This document shows positions 26,135-36,800 of a DNA stretch of 64,000 nucleotides, piece after piece (the first letter of the stretch is position 1; the number at the start of each line of letters is the position of its first letter). Where the stretch lies: contig JBCAMK010000018.1 in NCBI GenBank assembly GCA_038503065.1, forward strand, positions 868,001 through 932,000, in the 5' to 3' direction. The position numbers were made by a program, and so were the translations under genes. Source of the DNA: Paragyromitra xinjiangensis (lineage: Eukaryota > Ascomycota > Pezizomycetes > Pezizales > Discinaceae). The notes under the pieces are model-generated. The model was not told where the DNA came from. It saw only the letters and a list, made by a program, of their open reading frames with translations, and ran no database searches.

Positions 26135-29100
26135 ATGATTAAACACACAACACACATCACAGGCATAGCCCAAGTGCAACAACTGAATTGCGCTAAAGGA
26201 AAGGCCTCCACTCTCTCAGTACTCCATCATGCCAACATCAACACCCAACTTGCCATACTCGCACTACAGGACCCATGGTCAGAAACCCAGGGCCTACCAC
26301 CCAACATTCCAAACTTCCACCGTTTTTCACCAACAAAACAAAACCCTAAATGTGTCACATACATAAACGCGAACATGAACCTAAATCCACGCATATCAAA
26401 TTCTTATTTCAACAATGTCATCTCAATTATCATAACCACAGCGATAGGCGAGATCGAAATCTCCAACATCTACGCCAATCACACACCAACAACACACACA
26501 TACCTCAACATGTACAACTTCCTCCCCATGCACATAATACTAGCAGATTCCAACCTACATCACACATGGTGGTACGGCTCCGAAACCGATCACTACACCT
26601 CCTCCATCAACAAAACCAGACTCATAGCCAATCAGCTTGTCAACTGGTTCGAAGATCACAATTACCAACTCATCAACCACCCAGGAACTTTCACACACTT
26701 CCCTAGAAATGGCAATAAAAAATCCATCATCGATCTCACCCTGTTCAGGAACATACAACAATACCTCATAACATGGCAATCTGACCAGAACCTCAGGGAC
26801 AACTCCGATCACACCCTCATCACAACCACCATTTTTCTCCCACCCAAACCCACAGCCACACCTAAACGCAACCTTAACAAAGCAAATTGGACCCTGTTCC
26901 ACACCATTATACAACAATCAGCACTCAACAAATCCCAACCCACCGATGCCAGCGAAACCACAAAAGAATGTGAACAACTCACCTCCCTCATACAATTCGC
27001 CACAATTACAGCCATACCATTATCAAAGCCCAGCCAACACTCCAAAGGCTGGTGGACCAATGAACTATCTAAACTTAAAAGGAAAATTAACACCATAAAC
27101 CACATACTCCGATTACCCAACCCACCACAAAACGCCAGGAAAACCCTCCAACACCTTCGCACACAATGGAAAATAGAAATAATTGAAGCCAAAAAACACC
27201 ACTGGCATCAACGCCTATCCACCAACGATCCCAGACAGATATGGCAAGCCATAAAACAAACCAATGGCCGCAGACCCCCCACCACCATACAATCACTACA
27301 CAACGCACCCAACTTTGAAGCACAATGCAACGCCTTCAAATCCACCTTCTTCCCACCAATACTCGCCTCCCCCCAGCCATTACCACAAAACTGGCTTCCC
27401 CCACCGGCATCAGATCAATCCCTCAACACACCTTATATCACTTCAGAATTAATTTCAAAGCTACTCGCTAAAACTTCTCCCGCCTCCGCACCAGGACCAG
27501 ATGGAATCCTCTACCCCCACATACAACACGCTCATCAAGCTGCCCCCTTACTCATTCCTAAAATTTTCACAGCTGCCCTCCATTTTGGCGCCTTCCCTGA
27601 TATATGGAAACAAGCCATCGTCACACCCATACCCAAATCAGGTAAGGACGATTACGCCAAACCCAATGCCTATCGACCCATCTCATTATTATCATGCCTT
27701 GGCAAGCTACTAGAACGTATCATCACCAGACAATTAGAACTCTCCGCAATAACTTCAGGCGCGATCAACCATCAACACACAGGAGGACGCACAGGAATCT
27801 CAGCAATAGATGCCCTCCAACAAATCATCACACCTTCCCAATCCTGGCTCGACAATCCTGCCACAACAGGACACCAAAAACAACTGCGACCCTCCATCCT
27901 CACCACAGACATTGAAGGAGCATTCAACTGCGTCATTCATCAACAAATGATCGCTATCTTTCGCCATTTCAAATTTCCCACGTACCTCATACACTGGTAC
28001 CAAACTTTCACCACCAACCGAACCATAGCCTTCAGATTCAACAACACCACAAGCCCAACAACATCCTTCAACAGTGGACTCCCACAAGGATCCGCCGTTT
28101 CATCCATCGCTTTTACCATATACAGCGCTGCCCTAGACACTGAACCACCAGGCTCCAACCTCACTCATTCTAACACTTACATTGACGATAACGCCATGCT
28201 ACAAGCAAGCTTTTCTCAAAAATTCGCCACCATGACATTACAACAACGCCTAAATTCTAAAATCAAAAGAGGCTCATACCTCAATATTCTTTTCTCCCCG
28301 CCCAAAACAGAACTTATGCATCTGCGACTTAGCTCCAGAATTAAAGACCCCACACCCACCCCTATCACACTTTATGATCAAAGCATTTTACCCACCGAAC
28401 AAAACCGCATGCTTGGTCTTATAATTGACCGAAGATTAACCTTCCTTCAACATACTCACCACATCGTCGCTTCCCTTCTCAAAACCAAAGGAATCATCTA
28501 TCCCCTCCTCAAATCCATACATCTCACCCCCGCCACAATACATCACATATTGCACACAATCCACATCCCCAAAATGCTATGGGGCTCCCCCATATGGTGG
28601 ACAGGCGCTCCCACCATCATAGACAATATTCAACCAGCATATCATAGCCTCGCTCGTCTCATCACTGGCCTTCCCAGAAACACCAAAATCCCCCAATTAT
28701 TGCGCGAAGCTTCCTTACCACCACTCAACCTCCTCCTGGACTACCATACACAAAAATACGGCATACGCATTCTAAAAAACAATGCGCACAATCCAGCCTT
28801 TCTCCCATTACTTAAGCTCCTCCCACAAACAACAAATTACAAAGGCACGGGACTCAAAAGGGTAGCCTCCCTACTTCAACCCCTCATCAACAATCAACCC
28901 CTCGAAAGACTTGATTATTCCTTCCAACCACATTTTCTCACACCCAATTCCCTGCAAATTTCTCAACTTTCCAAACAACAAACAGCTACGCAACACATCA
29001 GCTAGACAGGCACTCTTGAAAATGCCTGGCTCCTATACACAGACGGCTCCCTCAGCGACAATGGACACTCCTCTTCCGGAGTCTACATCGCCCACATACG

Positions 29101-29827
29101 CTATGGCATCACCACCCAAACCTTCACACATTCCTGCGCCCTCGGACATTACGCTGAAAACGAAGATGCTGAAATTCACGCCATACAAGAAGCCCTATCC
29201 TTACTGCTTCAACACATCATTCATCCAATCCCCATATACATATGCGTCGACAACCAAAACGCCCTAAAGTCACTAATAGGAGGACCCACACATAACAAGG
29301 AATACCTATGGCACGCACTTAACGCATGCAACTCACTTCAGAACATAGGGTGCCCCATCACTGGAGTATGGACACCCTCCCACACGCAAATACTTGGCAA
29401 CGATAAAGCCGATCAATTAGCCACAACCGCCCACAATAAATCCCTCTGTCCATGGCATCACCTCACCCTCGGACACCTTTCACTTCTTCCCAAAAAACAT
29501 CTACTCAAAACATGGGCCTCCAACACCACGGAGCCCACTACCTTCCACATCGCACAACACCTCACATCGCTATCAAGAAAACGATTCTCCAAACTTATGA
29601 AAATACGCAATCAAGTACACCTCATTGACCCTACCGGATTCACCGATCCTCTCACATGCGCATGCGGCGAACAGGATGGCTCCCACCACCGCATCATGAT
29701 CTGCAAACTCAGAAATAAAGAACGTCAAGATTTCTTTAAAGCTTCGGAACCAAATTGGAATATTCTCTTTTCGCCCAAGTTAAATTTCTCTGATTTTTTT
29801 TCCTATATTGATTCTCTCGGGTTATAA
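26135..29827 (+). pseudogene. LINE-B2 ORF2: endonuclease, RT, RNase H with internal TAG
   Basis: It is 1230 codons from the ATG at 26135, which overlaps the ORF1 stop (26140-26142). The endonuclease (LQDPWSETQG, LADSNLHHTWWYG, SDHTLITTT) and RT (TDIEGAFNCV, GLPQGSAVSS, YIDDNAML) are intact. A TAG at 29003-29005 replaces the TGG seen in B1 (HINWTG), just before RNase H. The frame then continues without further breaks to 29827 with all RNase H motifs (LLYTDGSLSDNG, ENEDAEIHAIQEA, CVDNQNALKSL). The change is G-to-A in the coding strand, equivalent to CpA-to-TpA on the other strand. Without readthrough this copy lacks RNase H. Confidence 0.9.
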
Positions 29828-30019
29828 AATTGCTTGGCTAGTAAAGAAATTATTGTTATGTTTTTCAGTTATTTCTGTTGTTAAAATTTCTTATTTTATT
29901 TTGTTTTCGCTCGATAAATTTTGTTTAAAATTGGGGAGGAATTATTTTGTAGTTGGCGGTGGATGAGGCGATATACTTTAGTATTAGGGCCGTAGAATTA
30001 AAACACTAAACACTAAACA

Positions 30020-30048
30020 CTAGAGGCAGTAATGGCATACCCGTTACA
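30020..30048 (-). repeat. Gypsy LTR stub: first 29 nt, minus strand, beside LINE-B2
   Basis: On the minus strand this reads TGTAACGGGTATGCC and onward, matching the gypsy-1 LTR start at 13946 for 29 nt with two differences. It then breaks exactly where LINE-B2 begins. It abuts truncated gypsy-2 gag. Either a second LTR element inserted into gag, or this is the 3' LTR of a gypsy-2 copy that lost pol. Confidence 0.85.
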
Positions 30049-30055
30049 CACTTAG

Positions 30056-31516
30056 CTACCACTTCTTCCCTGGTGACTCTATCCCAAACGAAGACCGGAA
30101 CGAAAGCGTGAAGGTGGCCCAAGAGAACCAGTGAGCATCCAAGATTACAGGACGCCCTGCGGCCCTATCAGCTGCTCCTTGGTCGATGAGGTTGTAATAA
30201 GCCTCATACCAGTTGAGCACTGCGTTGCCTTCCAGGAGATTGCCAGTGTAATGGATCTTCATGACATCCTGTTGGAAGGAGGATGCTTCTATCGAGAAGA
30301 CGTTCTCACACTGGCGTAGGAAACGGTTGACATCATGGGCTTCTCCCTTGAACTTAGCAGGTTGTGGTGCCTTGGGTTCTCGGGTCCTGCTGGCAGTGTT
30401 AGACATGCCGCCGCCTGTTCCCATCATCGTGGCCATCATCTCCATCATCCTCTTCTCCTGCTTCCTCATCTTGCGATGGTAGTACCTCTTCCAGGCTTTA
30501 GGATCTGCACCATCAGGTTCAGAGTCACTATCACTGGAATCCAGGTCCCTACCACCACCTCCTCCTACCCTTCTGCCTCCTCCTCCACCTCCTCCTTGTC
30601 CACCATTATCTCCTCCATTGCCCGCTGCTTCTCCTTCTCCTCTATTCTGCTCCCTTGGTGTTGCTGGCCGGTCGAAGGGGGGCGGAGGTGAATTAGCAGG
30701 TGGTGTTCTCTGTGATGCCCATCCTGATGTGCCCTGAGGGGTTACAGGAGGCAGACCACCACCTGAGCGCTGAGATCCTCCGAGTCCCCAGGTAGTTGAA
30801 CCATAGCCGCGTGAAGGGGGTAGGGGTGTTCTGGATCCGCCAGAAAGGCCGAGGGGCATCCAGGACTCGTCTATAGGAGCCTGGCTTCGTGCCCTTCGTC
30901 GAGGTTGTGGTGCTGGAGGTGGGGGTGCGAGTGGTAGGGGAAATGACTCTAAAGGGAACGTAGTGTTAGAGCTGGGCCTTCCTACCCTTTCTTCCGGAGC
31001 CTTGATGTGTAGCTGTCCACTCCGGATAGCTTCCTGCACAATGGTTAGGTAGTCCGGTGGAGCAGCCTGCTCCGGTAGATCTAGGTCCATAGGTTCCGTT
31101 CCACTTAGTTCGTCCCTTGACAGCAGCAGGTGTTGCACTCGCTGCTGTAAGTGTTGGGCCTGATCATTCAGGTAGTTCATGGCATCCTTCATGAGGGTCT
31201 GCTCAGCTGACTGCCGTTCCTCTAGCATCCGTAAGGCATGTCCTGCCTGGGCAACCGTGCTGTTGATGTAGCTCTTCATGTGCTCTTGGTAGTGCTCAAA
31301 GAACTCAGCAATGGTGACCTTGGACCGGTCTGTCCAGTTGGTCTGGACACCTGGGATGTACTTCTCGAGGGTTGTCTTTGGGGCTTTGACTAGCTGTGCA
31401 TCTTCTCCTTCTCCAACCGCCAATGCCTTCTTCTCCCATTGAATCTGAAGGGGAGGAGCGGGGGCTCCTAACGCAGGGGTGTTGCGGCTGGAGGATCGTC
31501 CAAAACGTGATGCCAT
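30056..31516 (-). CDS. Gypsy-2 gag (capsid polyprotein), 3' truncated
   Basis: The ATG at 31516 (MASRFGRSS) is the first in frame; the frame is open upstream to about 31609 from a GTG. The protein has a Pro-rich and Gly-rich low-complexity middle, an acidic DSSDSDSEPDGADP stretch, a basic Met-rich KMRKQEKRMMEMMATMMG segment, then a retrotransposon Gag core (KFKGEAHDVNRFLRQCENVF, YTGNLLEGNAVLNWYEAYYN). Gag forms the virus-like particle. The coding sequence stops at a TAG next to the LTR stub at 30048, so no zinc knuckle or pol follows. An overlapping ORF (31468-31695) in another frame looks like gag N-terminus and suggests a frameshift. Confidence 0.8.
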   Translation of the reverse strand: MASRFGRSSSRNTPALGAPAPPLQIQWEKKALAVGEGEDAQLVKAPKTTLEKYIPGVQTNWTDRSKVTIAEFFEHYQEHMKSYINSTVAQAGHALRMLEERQSAEQTLMKDAMNYLNDQAQHLQQRVQHLLLSRDELSGTEPMDLDLPEQAAPPDYLTIVQEAIRSGQLHIKAPEERVGRPSSNTTFPLESFPLPLAPPPPAPQPRRRARSQAPIDESWMPLGLSGGSRTPLPPSRGYGSTTWGLGGSQRSGGGLPPVTPQGTSGWASQRTPPANSPPPPFDRPATPREQNRGEGEAAGNGGDNGGQGGGGGGGRRVGGGGGRDLDSSDSDSEPDGADPKAWKRYYHRKMRKQEKRMMEMMATMMGTGGGMSNTASRTREPKAPQPAKFKGEAHDVNRFLRQCENVFSIEASSFQQDVMKIHYTGNLLEGNAVLNWYEAYYNLIDQGAADRAAGRPVILDAHWFSWATFTLSFRSSFGIESPGKKW

Positions 31517-31752
31517 TGCTGTAGCTTGGGGTATATGAGTGCTTGTTCCAGTAGTTCGATTGTACTGGTGCTGGAACAGTGATCTCGCAGATACTGCTCG
31601 TTCAGCCACTCAGGGTAGGTCTCCTGCCAATATGTGTGGTCAGGAATCGAAGGTTTCCTCTTCAAACAGCTGAAGAGGACCGAAAGCCAACTCATGTACC
31701 GGTGGGCTACAGGATGTGATTCCGAAGGTGAAGTAGAGTAATAAGATTCTAC

Positions 31753-32165
31753 TGTAGCGGGGGTAGGCCTAGGTAGATAGGCTAGGTGTACGGCCGTTGC
31801 GAAATGGATATAGATCAGGTTTAGAATCTGATTCTTTCGTGCAAACTACTCAAGAATCTTAAGGGCTCAACTATCGCATGAAGAACAGAGCAGCAGGGTG
31901 GAGCATTCGCGATGTATTTAACACCTGCGTTCCGCAGTCCTCGCTCTGCCGTGCTTTAGTGGGGGACTGGGTTTGACCCGGAGTCCCATTGCCAAATGGT
32001 CTGGTGTTTTACTCCGGAAGACCTTCCGTACTTCCGGGGGCTATGCTTCAAGAGCTGCCGCACCTCCATTAGCAATCTGACCAATCTAGACTCTATGAAC
32101 CACCGGCATAGTTCTGCACACTGCAGTCCTACATGCACGGCGCAGTTCAGTCTAATCCGTATGTG
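31753..32165 (-). repeat. Gypsy-2 5' LTR, 3' portion
   Basis: On the minus strand this matches gypsy-1 LTR sequence from the position where LINE-C is inserted (about 32165) to the LTR end at 31753. The end reads CCGCTACA instead of CCGTTACA. Gypsy-2 gag follows downstream. The remaining 5' portion of the LTR is displaced beyond LINE-C and is not found in the window. Confidence 0.85.
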
Positions 32166-32316
32166 TATTTTATTTATTTATTTTATTTATTTTTATACGG
32201 CCCTGATACAAAGTATATCGCCTCAACTACCGCCACTATCTCTTCCCCTGAAACGTAAGGAAAATATAACAAAACTTATCAAATCAACAAAATAACAATA
32301 TATAAAGAAATAACTT

Positions 32317-35300
32317 TCAAATATCAAGCGCATCCATTAAAGAAAAACAATTTGTGATATTTAAATCATTTTCAAAGAGAAAATCCCATTTGATATCCCG
32401 TTGTTCGAAAAATAAAGCTCGTTCAGAAATATAGCGTGGGCAAGAGAGAATACGGTGTTTGGTAGAATCTTCTTCTCCGCATTGACATAGGGTGGGGGGT
32501 TGCCCCGGTAGGTGATCGGCTTTGGAAAGTTCATTTCTGACTTTCCAGATTCTTTTTGCGCGATGTAGAGGCAATTGGGCGATTTTTGGATTTAATCGTT
32601 TGCAGTATAAGTGTGGAATAGCCCATTTGTGATTAAGAGCTTTGTGCGGTTGGAGGGATAGCCAGTTTAATGTGGTTCGCGTCCATTTGCATGACGGTAG
32701 GTGGTAGGCTTCTTTGGCTAAGCGATCTACTGTTTCGTTTCCTGTGATGCCTGTTTGCGATGGGGTCCATTTGCCCATTACTTGGCAGCCGATTGATTGT
32801 AGGGTTTGTATGTTTAGGAGGGTGTGCCAGAGGTATTCTCTGTTGGCTGTGGTTGAGCCTGTTAGCGCCAGTAGGGCATTTTGGTTGTCCACGCAAAGGT
32901 AGACTGGGGTGGGGTGCATGATGTTGTTGACGAGTAGATGGGTGGCTTCTTGTATGCCATGGATTTCTGCATCTTCGTTTTCGGCGTGATGTGCAATGTT
33001 GCATCGATGTGAGTGGCTTTGTGTTTCAATGCCAAAGCGGATGTGAATTAAGTGTGCAGCTGTCGATGTGATCCCATCCTCGGCTTTAGAGCCGTCAGAG
33101 TATAGGAGCCAGGCGTTTTGTAATGTGCCAATCCAGGATTTGTGTTCTCGGGCTGTTTCTTCTTTGGACTTGGGGAATATGAGGATGTTCTCGGGTGAAA
33201 GATAGGCTGGTAAAAAGGAAGGATGAAGATTTTCAAGAGGTGGGGAATTTTGGAGCAAAGGTGTGAGAAGTGAGGCAATACGTTTGAGTCCAGTTCCTTG
33301 GTATTCTTGGTTTTGTGGTAGGAGTTTAATCAGGGGGAGGAAGGCTGGATTATGAGGTCCGGTCTTCAGAATTCTGATGGCGTATTTTTGTGTGTGCATG
33401 TCTAGTAGTAAATCTAATGGTGGGAGGGCGGCTTCTGCAAGTAATTTTTCGAGTTTAGTTCGTCGTGGAAGGCCGGTGATTAGCCTGGCGAGTGAATGAT
33501 AGGCTGGTTTAGTTCTTTCCAAAAGGTTTTGTTTGCCTGTCCACCAAAGAGGTGAACCCCATAAGAAGTTAGGTATGGCTAGAGCGTTGATAAGTTGGTG
33601 AAGGTTGATCGGAGTAAGGTTGTGTGCTTTGGCCATGGTGCTTAGGCGTTGTGTGATTGCCCTAAGTCGGTTGGAGGCCTTGTCTATTTGTGGGAGAAAG
33701 GAAAGTTTATCATCAATGTGTATCCCAAGTGATTTAATCACTTGCGAGGGTAAAATTTCGAGATTAATTGACGGTATGGAAAGTGGCATATCCAGTTTCC
33801 TGACCGTGGTTTTTGTGAGAAAGTGTATGAGTTCTGTTTTGGGTGGTGAATAATTAATGTTGAGGTATTTGGCCCTGTTGATTTTTTCCGTGAATCTGTT
33901 TTGCAGGGTGATATTTGCGAATTTGGTGCTGAAGGCTCCTTGTAGGAGGGCATCATCATCTATATAGATGGATGATTGTTGGAGGTTCGAAGGGGAAGGT
34001 GTGGCATCCAATGCTGCACTGTAAATAGTGAATGCGATGGAGGAGATGGGTGAGCCTTGTGGGAGGCCTTGCGGGAATGGTTTGGGGTCTTCCTTTTGTT
34101 GATTGAAAGAGAAGGAGATTGTACGTTTATTGTTGAATTCTTCATACCAGTTGGTAATCCAATTGGGGAAGGTGTAGTGTTGGAGAATGTGAAGCATTTG
34201 CGAGTGAATTACGCAGTTGAATGCTCCTTCTATGTTGGATGTGAGGAGGGATGGTCTAATTTCCCTGTTGCCGCTTTTATTTTTGCTTCTGACGATTTTC
34301 CTGCCGAGCCATTCTTGAGCTGTGGTGAGCAGGTTGGCAAGGGGATCTATGGCGGATATGGAGGTTCTTGCTCCTGTGTGTTGAGAATTTATTGCGCCTG
34401 TGGTGACTGCGTATGCTTCTAATTTTTTGGCTACGCATTTCTCTAGGAGTTTGCCTAGGCATGAGAGTAGCGAAATAGGGCGGTAGGATTTGGGTGTGGA
34501 ATAATCGGGTTTTGATGCTTTGGGTATTGGGGTAATGAGAGCGTGTTTCCAACAGTTTGGCATGACTGAGTGGAGTAATGCTTGATTGAAGATTTTGGGT
34601 ATTAGATTGGGATCAGCAAGGTGTGTTTGAATGATGATGGGGTAGGTAATGCCATCTGCGCCTGGAGCTGAATTTTTGTTGGTTTTGGCGAGGAGTTTGC
34701 TGATGTGGTTTGATGTGATGTGTGGGAGTTCGTGTGTGATATTTATATGCGGTGGTTGTAGCCATTGTGGTGGTATGGGTTGTGGGGTGGAATTGTTGGG
34801 TGGAAAAAAGGCCTTTGTGAAGATTTGGCATTTATCTGGGAATTCTGTTTTGTTTTCGAGTGTGGGAATGTTGGTGGGGGGGGTGCGTCCTTTGGATTGT
34901 TTGATGGTTTTCCATAGGATGTCAGGATCACTGATGTTGAGTCTTTGTTGCCAGTGGTGTTCTTTGGCGAGTTTGACTTCTTTTTGCCATTTTTTGTGTA
35001 GGTTTTTGGCGGTGAGCTTGTTTTCTGGTGTGGGGTATATTCTGCTGTATTTGTTTGTGGCGCTGAGCGTCTTGCGTAGTTTGGTGAGTTCTTTGGTCCA
35101 CCACGATTTAGATTTTTGGGAGGGTTTGGAGAGGGGGATCGCGGTTTCTGTTGCTTGTTGTATCATGTGCGTTAGGGTTTCGCATGCCAGTGTGGTTTGT
35201 GCTTTGGTTGTGAGTGGCATTTCGTGTATTGGATGGCTTTGTATTATGCGATGAAATTTGTCCCAGTCTGCTCTGTGAATGTCTCTTTTGGGGCGAGTGT

Positions 35301-36003
35301 GGGTGTGAGCGTTTAGGATGAATGTTGTGGTGATAGTGGCGTGGTCTGAGCCATCTTTGAGGCCTGAATCGTTTTCCCATAATTGGGCAAGATGATCGAT
35401 GCCTTTGGATAGCGTGAGATCAATTATGGAGGAATTGTTGCCATTGCGTGGAAAGTGTGTGTAAGTTCCTGGATGGTTGTGTAGGTGGTATTCTTGTTCC
35501 TCTAGCCATGAGACTAGGAGATTGGATATTGGTCTGGTTCGGTCAATGGTTGAAAAATGTAGGTGTGTTTTGGAGCCATACCACCATGTGTGGTGGAGGT
35601 TGAAGTCTCCGCAGATGATGTGGTTGGGTAGGAAGGTATTAGTGGATAGGTAATTGTATGATGATGGTAGGTGATTTGCGTAGATGTTGGTAATGTCTAC
35701 TGTTAGGTTTGGGAGTTTGATTTGTACTGTGATGCAGTTGTTGAAGTATGTGGATTTTTGTGTTGGATTGAGATGTGATTTGATGTAGGTGGCGCATTTG
35801 GGGTTTGGTGATAGCGGTGCGAATAGAGTGAAGTTCGGGATTTGAGGTGGTAGACCTGTTGGTAAACACCAGGGGTCTTGTAGTAGGAGTGCTATTAAGT
35901 TTTCGTTTGTTGCGGCGTGTTGTGTTACTGAATAAGTGGAGGCCATTCCTTTGGCACAGTTCAGTTGCTGTACCTGGGCTATGCCTGTTGACTTGGTTGT
36001 CAT
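32317..36003 (-). CDS. LINE-C ORF2: endonuclease, RT, RNase H, intact
   Basis: It is 1228 residues. The endonuclease has LLQDPWCLPTGLP, CGDFNLHHTWWYG (near 130) and GSDHATITTT. The RT has SYRPISLLSCLGK, TSNIEGAFNCV, GLPQGSPISS and YIDDDALL. RNase H has LLYSDGSKAEDG, ENEDAEIHGIQEA and CVDNQNALLAL, and the last motif reads WTPSQTGITGNETVDRLA, with Gln where the other families here have His. The terminal knuckle is CQCGEEDSTKH. The ATG lies one base after the ORF1 stop (TAAAATG), fitting coupled translation. All frames are open, so this is the best candidate for an intact ORF2 in this half of the window. Confidence 0.93.
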   Translation of the reverse strand: MTTKSTGIAQVQQLNCAKGMASTYSVTQHAATNENLIALLLQDPWCLPTGLPPQIPNFTLFAPLSPNPKCATYIKSHLNPTQKSTYFNNCITVQIKLPNLTVDITNIYANHLPSSYNYLSTNTFLPNHIICGDFNLHHTWWYGSKTHLHFSTIDRTRPISNLLVSWLEEQEYHLHNHPGTYTHFPRNGNNSSIIDLTLSKGIDHLAQLWENDSGLKDGSDHATITTTFILNAHTHTRPKRDIHRADWDKFHRIIQSHPIHEMPLTTKAQTTLACETLTHMIQQATETAIPLSKPSQKSKSWWTKELTKLRKTLSATNKYSRIYPTPENKLTAKNLHKKWQKEVKLAKEHHWQQRLNISDPDILWKTIKQSKGRTPPTNIPTLENKTEFPDKCQIFTKAFFPPNNSTPQPIPPQWLQPPHINITHELPHITSNHISKLLAKTNKNSAPGADGITYPIIIQTHLADPNLIPKIFNQALLHSVMPNCWKHALITPIPKASKPDYSTPKSYRPISLLSCLGKLLEKCVAKKLEAYAVTTGAINSQHTGARTSISAIDPLANLLTTAQEWLGRKIVRSKNKSGNREIRPSLLTSNIEGAFNCVIHSQMLHILQHYTFPNWITNWYEEFNNKRTISFSFNQQKEDPKPFPQGLPQGSPISSIAFTIYSAALDATPSPSNLQQSSIYIDDDALLQGAFSTKFANITLQNRFTEKINRAKYLNINYSPPKTELIHFLTKTTVRKLDMPLSIPSINLEILPSQVIKSLGIHIDDKLSFLPQIDKASNRLRAITQRLSTMAKAHNLTPINLHQLINALAIPNFLWGSPLWWTGKQNLLERTKPAYHSLARLITGLPRRTKLEKLLAEAALPPLDLLLDMHTQKYAIRILKTGPHNPAFLPLIKLLPQNQEYQGTGLKRIASLLTPLLQNSPPLENLHPSFLPAYLSPENILIFPKSKEETAREHKSWIGTLQNAWLLYSDGSKAEDGITSTAAHLIHIRFGIETQSHSHRCNIAHHAENEDAEIHGIQEATHLLVNNIMHPTPVYLCVDNQNALLALTGSTTANREYLWHTLLNIQTLQSIGCQVMGKWTPSQTGITGNETVDRLAKEAYHLPSCKWTRTTLNWLSLQPHKALNHKWAIPHLYCKRLNPKIAQLPLHRAKRIWKVRNELSKADHLPGQPPTLCQCGEEDSTKHRILSCPRYISERALFFEQRDIKWDFLFENDLNITNCFSLMDALDI

Positions 36004-36004
36004 T

Positions 36005-36800
36005 TTAATTATTGGTGGTGGATTTTTTGGAGCGGTTTACTAGATATAGTGCTCTTGTTTTGGCTTTCTCTGGGCATTCAATGGCTGTGTGTTGGTTGGT
36101 GTCACAGCATGCGCAGCGAAGAGGCATGTGAGTGCACCTGGCTCCTCCTTTGCAGGTGGGGGTGGAGCACTTATGATCTTTGGTGTGGTGGGATTGGGCA
36201 CATATGGCGCAGGCAGTGTCATTTTTGCATGTTGCATCGTGGTGTCCAAGTTTTTGGCAGTTGCGGCATTGGGTGGTGGGGTTGATGGGATGATATTCTC
36301 GTGCTTTGCAAGTGGCGTTGAAAAGGTTGAGGTATGTAAAGCCGAGTGATTTAAGGGTGTGCTTGGCGGGTATGGCGATGACGATGGAAGAATGTTTTTT
36401 CCCTTTACGGCCTTCTTCGGTGCTTAGCCATCTGGGTGCTTGTGCGAGTTCGACTTCAGGGAGGGCTGCTTGGAGCGCGTTGGTAATGTCGATGATTTGA
36501 GTTGGTTTGCGGTTGAAGGAGGTTGGGACACTGTCAAGGATGAATTTGGACCATCTGCTGTTGACTCTGGTGTTGGTGATGGGAATTTTGAGTAGTGTGC
36601 AGGCAGAGGTGATTTCATGTTGATATTGCGAAAGGAAGGTGTCTGCAGGTTCATTGGGACGTGTGAGGCGCATTAGGTTGTCTCCATTTGTTTTCCTGAC
36701 TGCGAGGATGCAGGTTTTTTGTGCTCTTAGCTTGTTGTTTATGGCGTCAAGGATTGCGTTGGGGGTGATGGTTGTTGGGAGGGGTTCAGTGAGTTCCAGA
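36005..36800 (-). CDS. LINE-C ORF1, C-terminal part (cut by LINE-D)
   Basis: The frame on the minus strand is open from 36800 to the stop at 36005-36007. It begins in the conserved core (LTEPLPTTITPNAILDAINN, matching LINE-B ORF1), followed by the RNA-binding core and knuckles CRNCQKLGHHDATC, CAICAQSHH and CACCDTNQH. The N-terminal half is missing because LINE-D's 3' end joins at 36800. Confidence 0.85.

Larger units (their letters stand above)
22688..26142 (+). pseudogene. LINE-B2 ORF1 (Gag-like), disrupted by GO-3
   Basis: The first good ATG is at 22688 (MSALEGSTALS). The frame is also open upstream to about 22568 without an ATG. Part one (22688-23638) has an acidic/Ser-rich N-terminus, a coiled-coil-like stretch (residues about 65-135), a Thr/Pro/Asn linker and part of the ORF1 core. 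Part two (25660-26142) continues in frame across the TSD with the rest of the core and the knuckles CRNCQKLGHHHATC, CAICALAHH and CACCNTNQH. Only the GO-3 insertion breaks it. ORF1 overlaps ORF2 by 8 nt (ATGATTAA). Confidence 0.88.
22346..30019 (+). mobile_element. LINE-B copy B2, interrupted by GO-3
   Basis: This is a complete LINE-B unit of about 5.65 kb once GO-3 (23639-25646) and one TSD copy are removed. It has a 5' UTR (22356-22687), ORF1, ORF2 with one nonsense change, a 3' UTR with the same ATAC-TTTA-GTAT hairpin, and an ACACTAA tail (about 30003-30019). It ends exactly at nucleotide 29 of a minus-strand gypsy LTR. Confidence 0.9.
32166..36800 (-). mobile_element. LINE-C: Tad1-like LINE, 3' three-quarters
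   Basis: It is oriented right to left, with the tail of T-rich TTTATTTATT repeats (minus strand AAATA units) at about 32166-32192 inside the gypsy-2 LTR. The 3' terminal block GAGGCGATATACTTTG then TATCAGGGCCGTA closely matches the LINE-B 3' end, but the tail unit is different (AAAT type rather than ACACTAA). ORF2 is intact. ORF1 is cut at 36800 by LINE-D, and its upstream half is not seen in the window. Confidence 0.88.
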
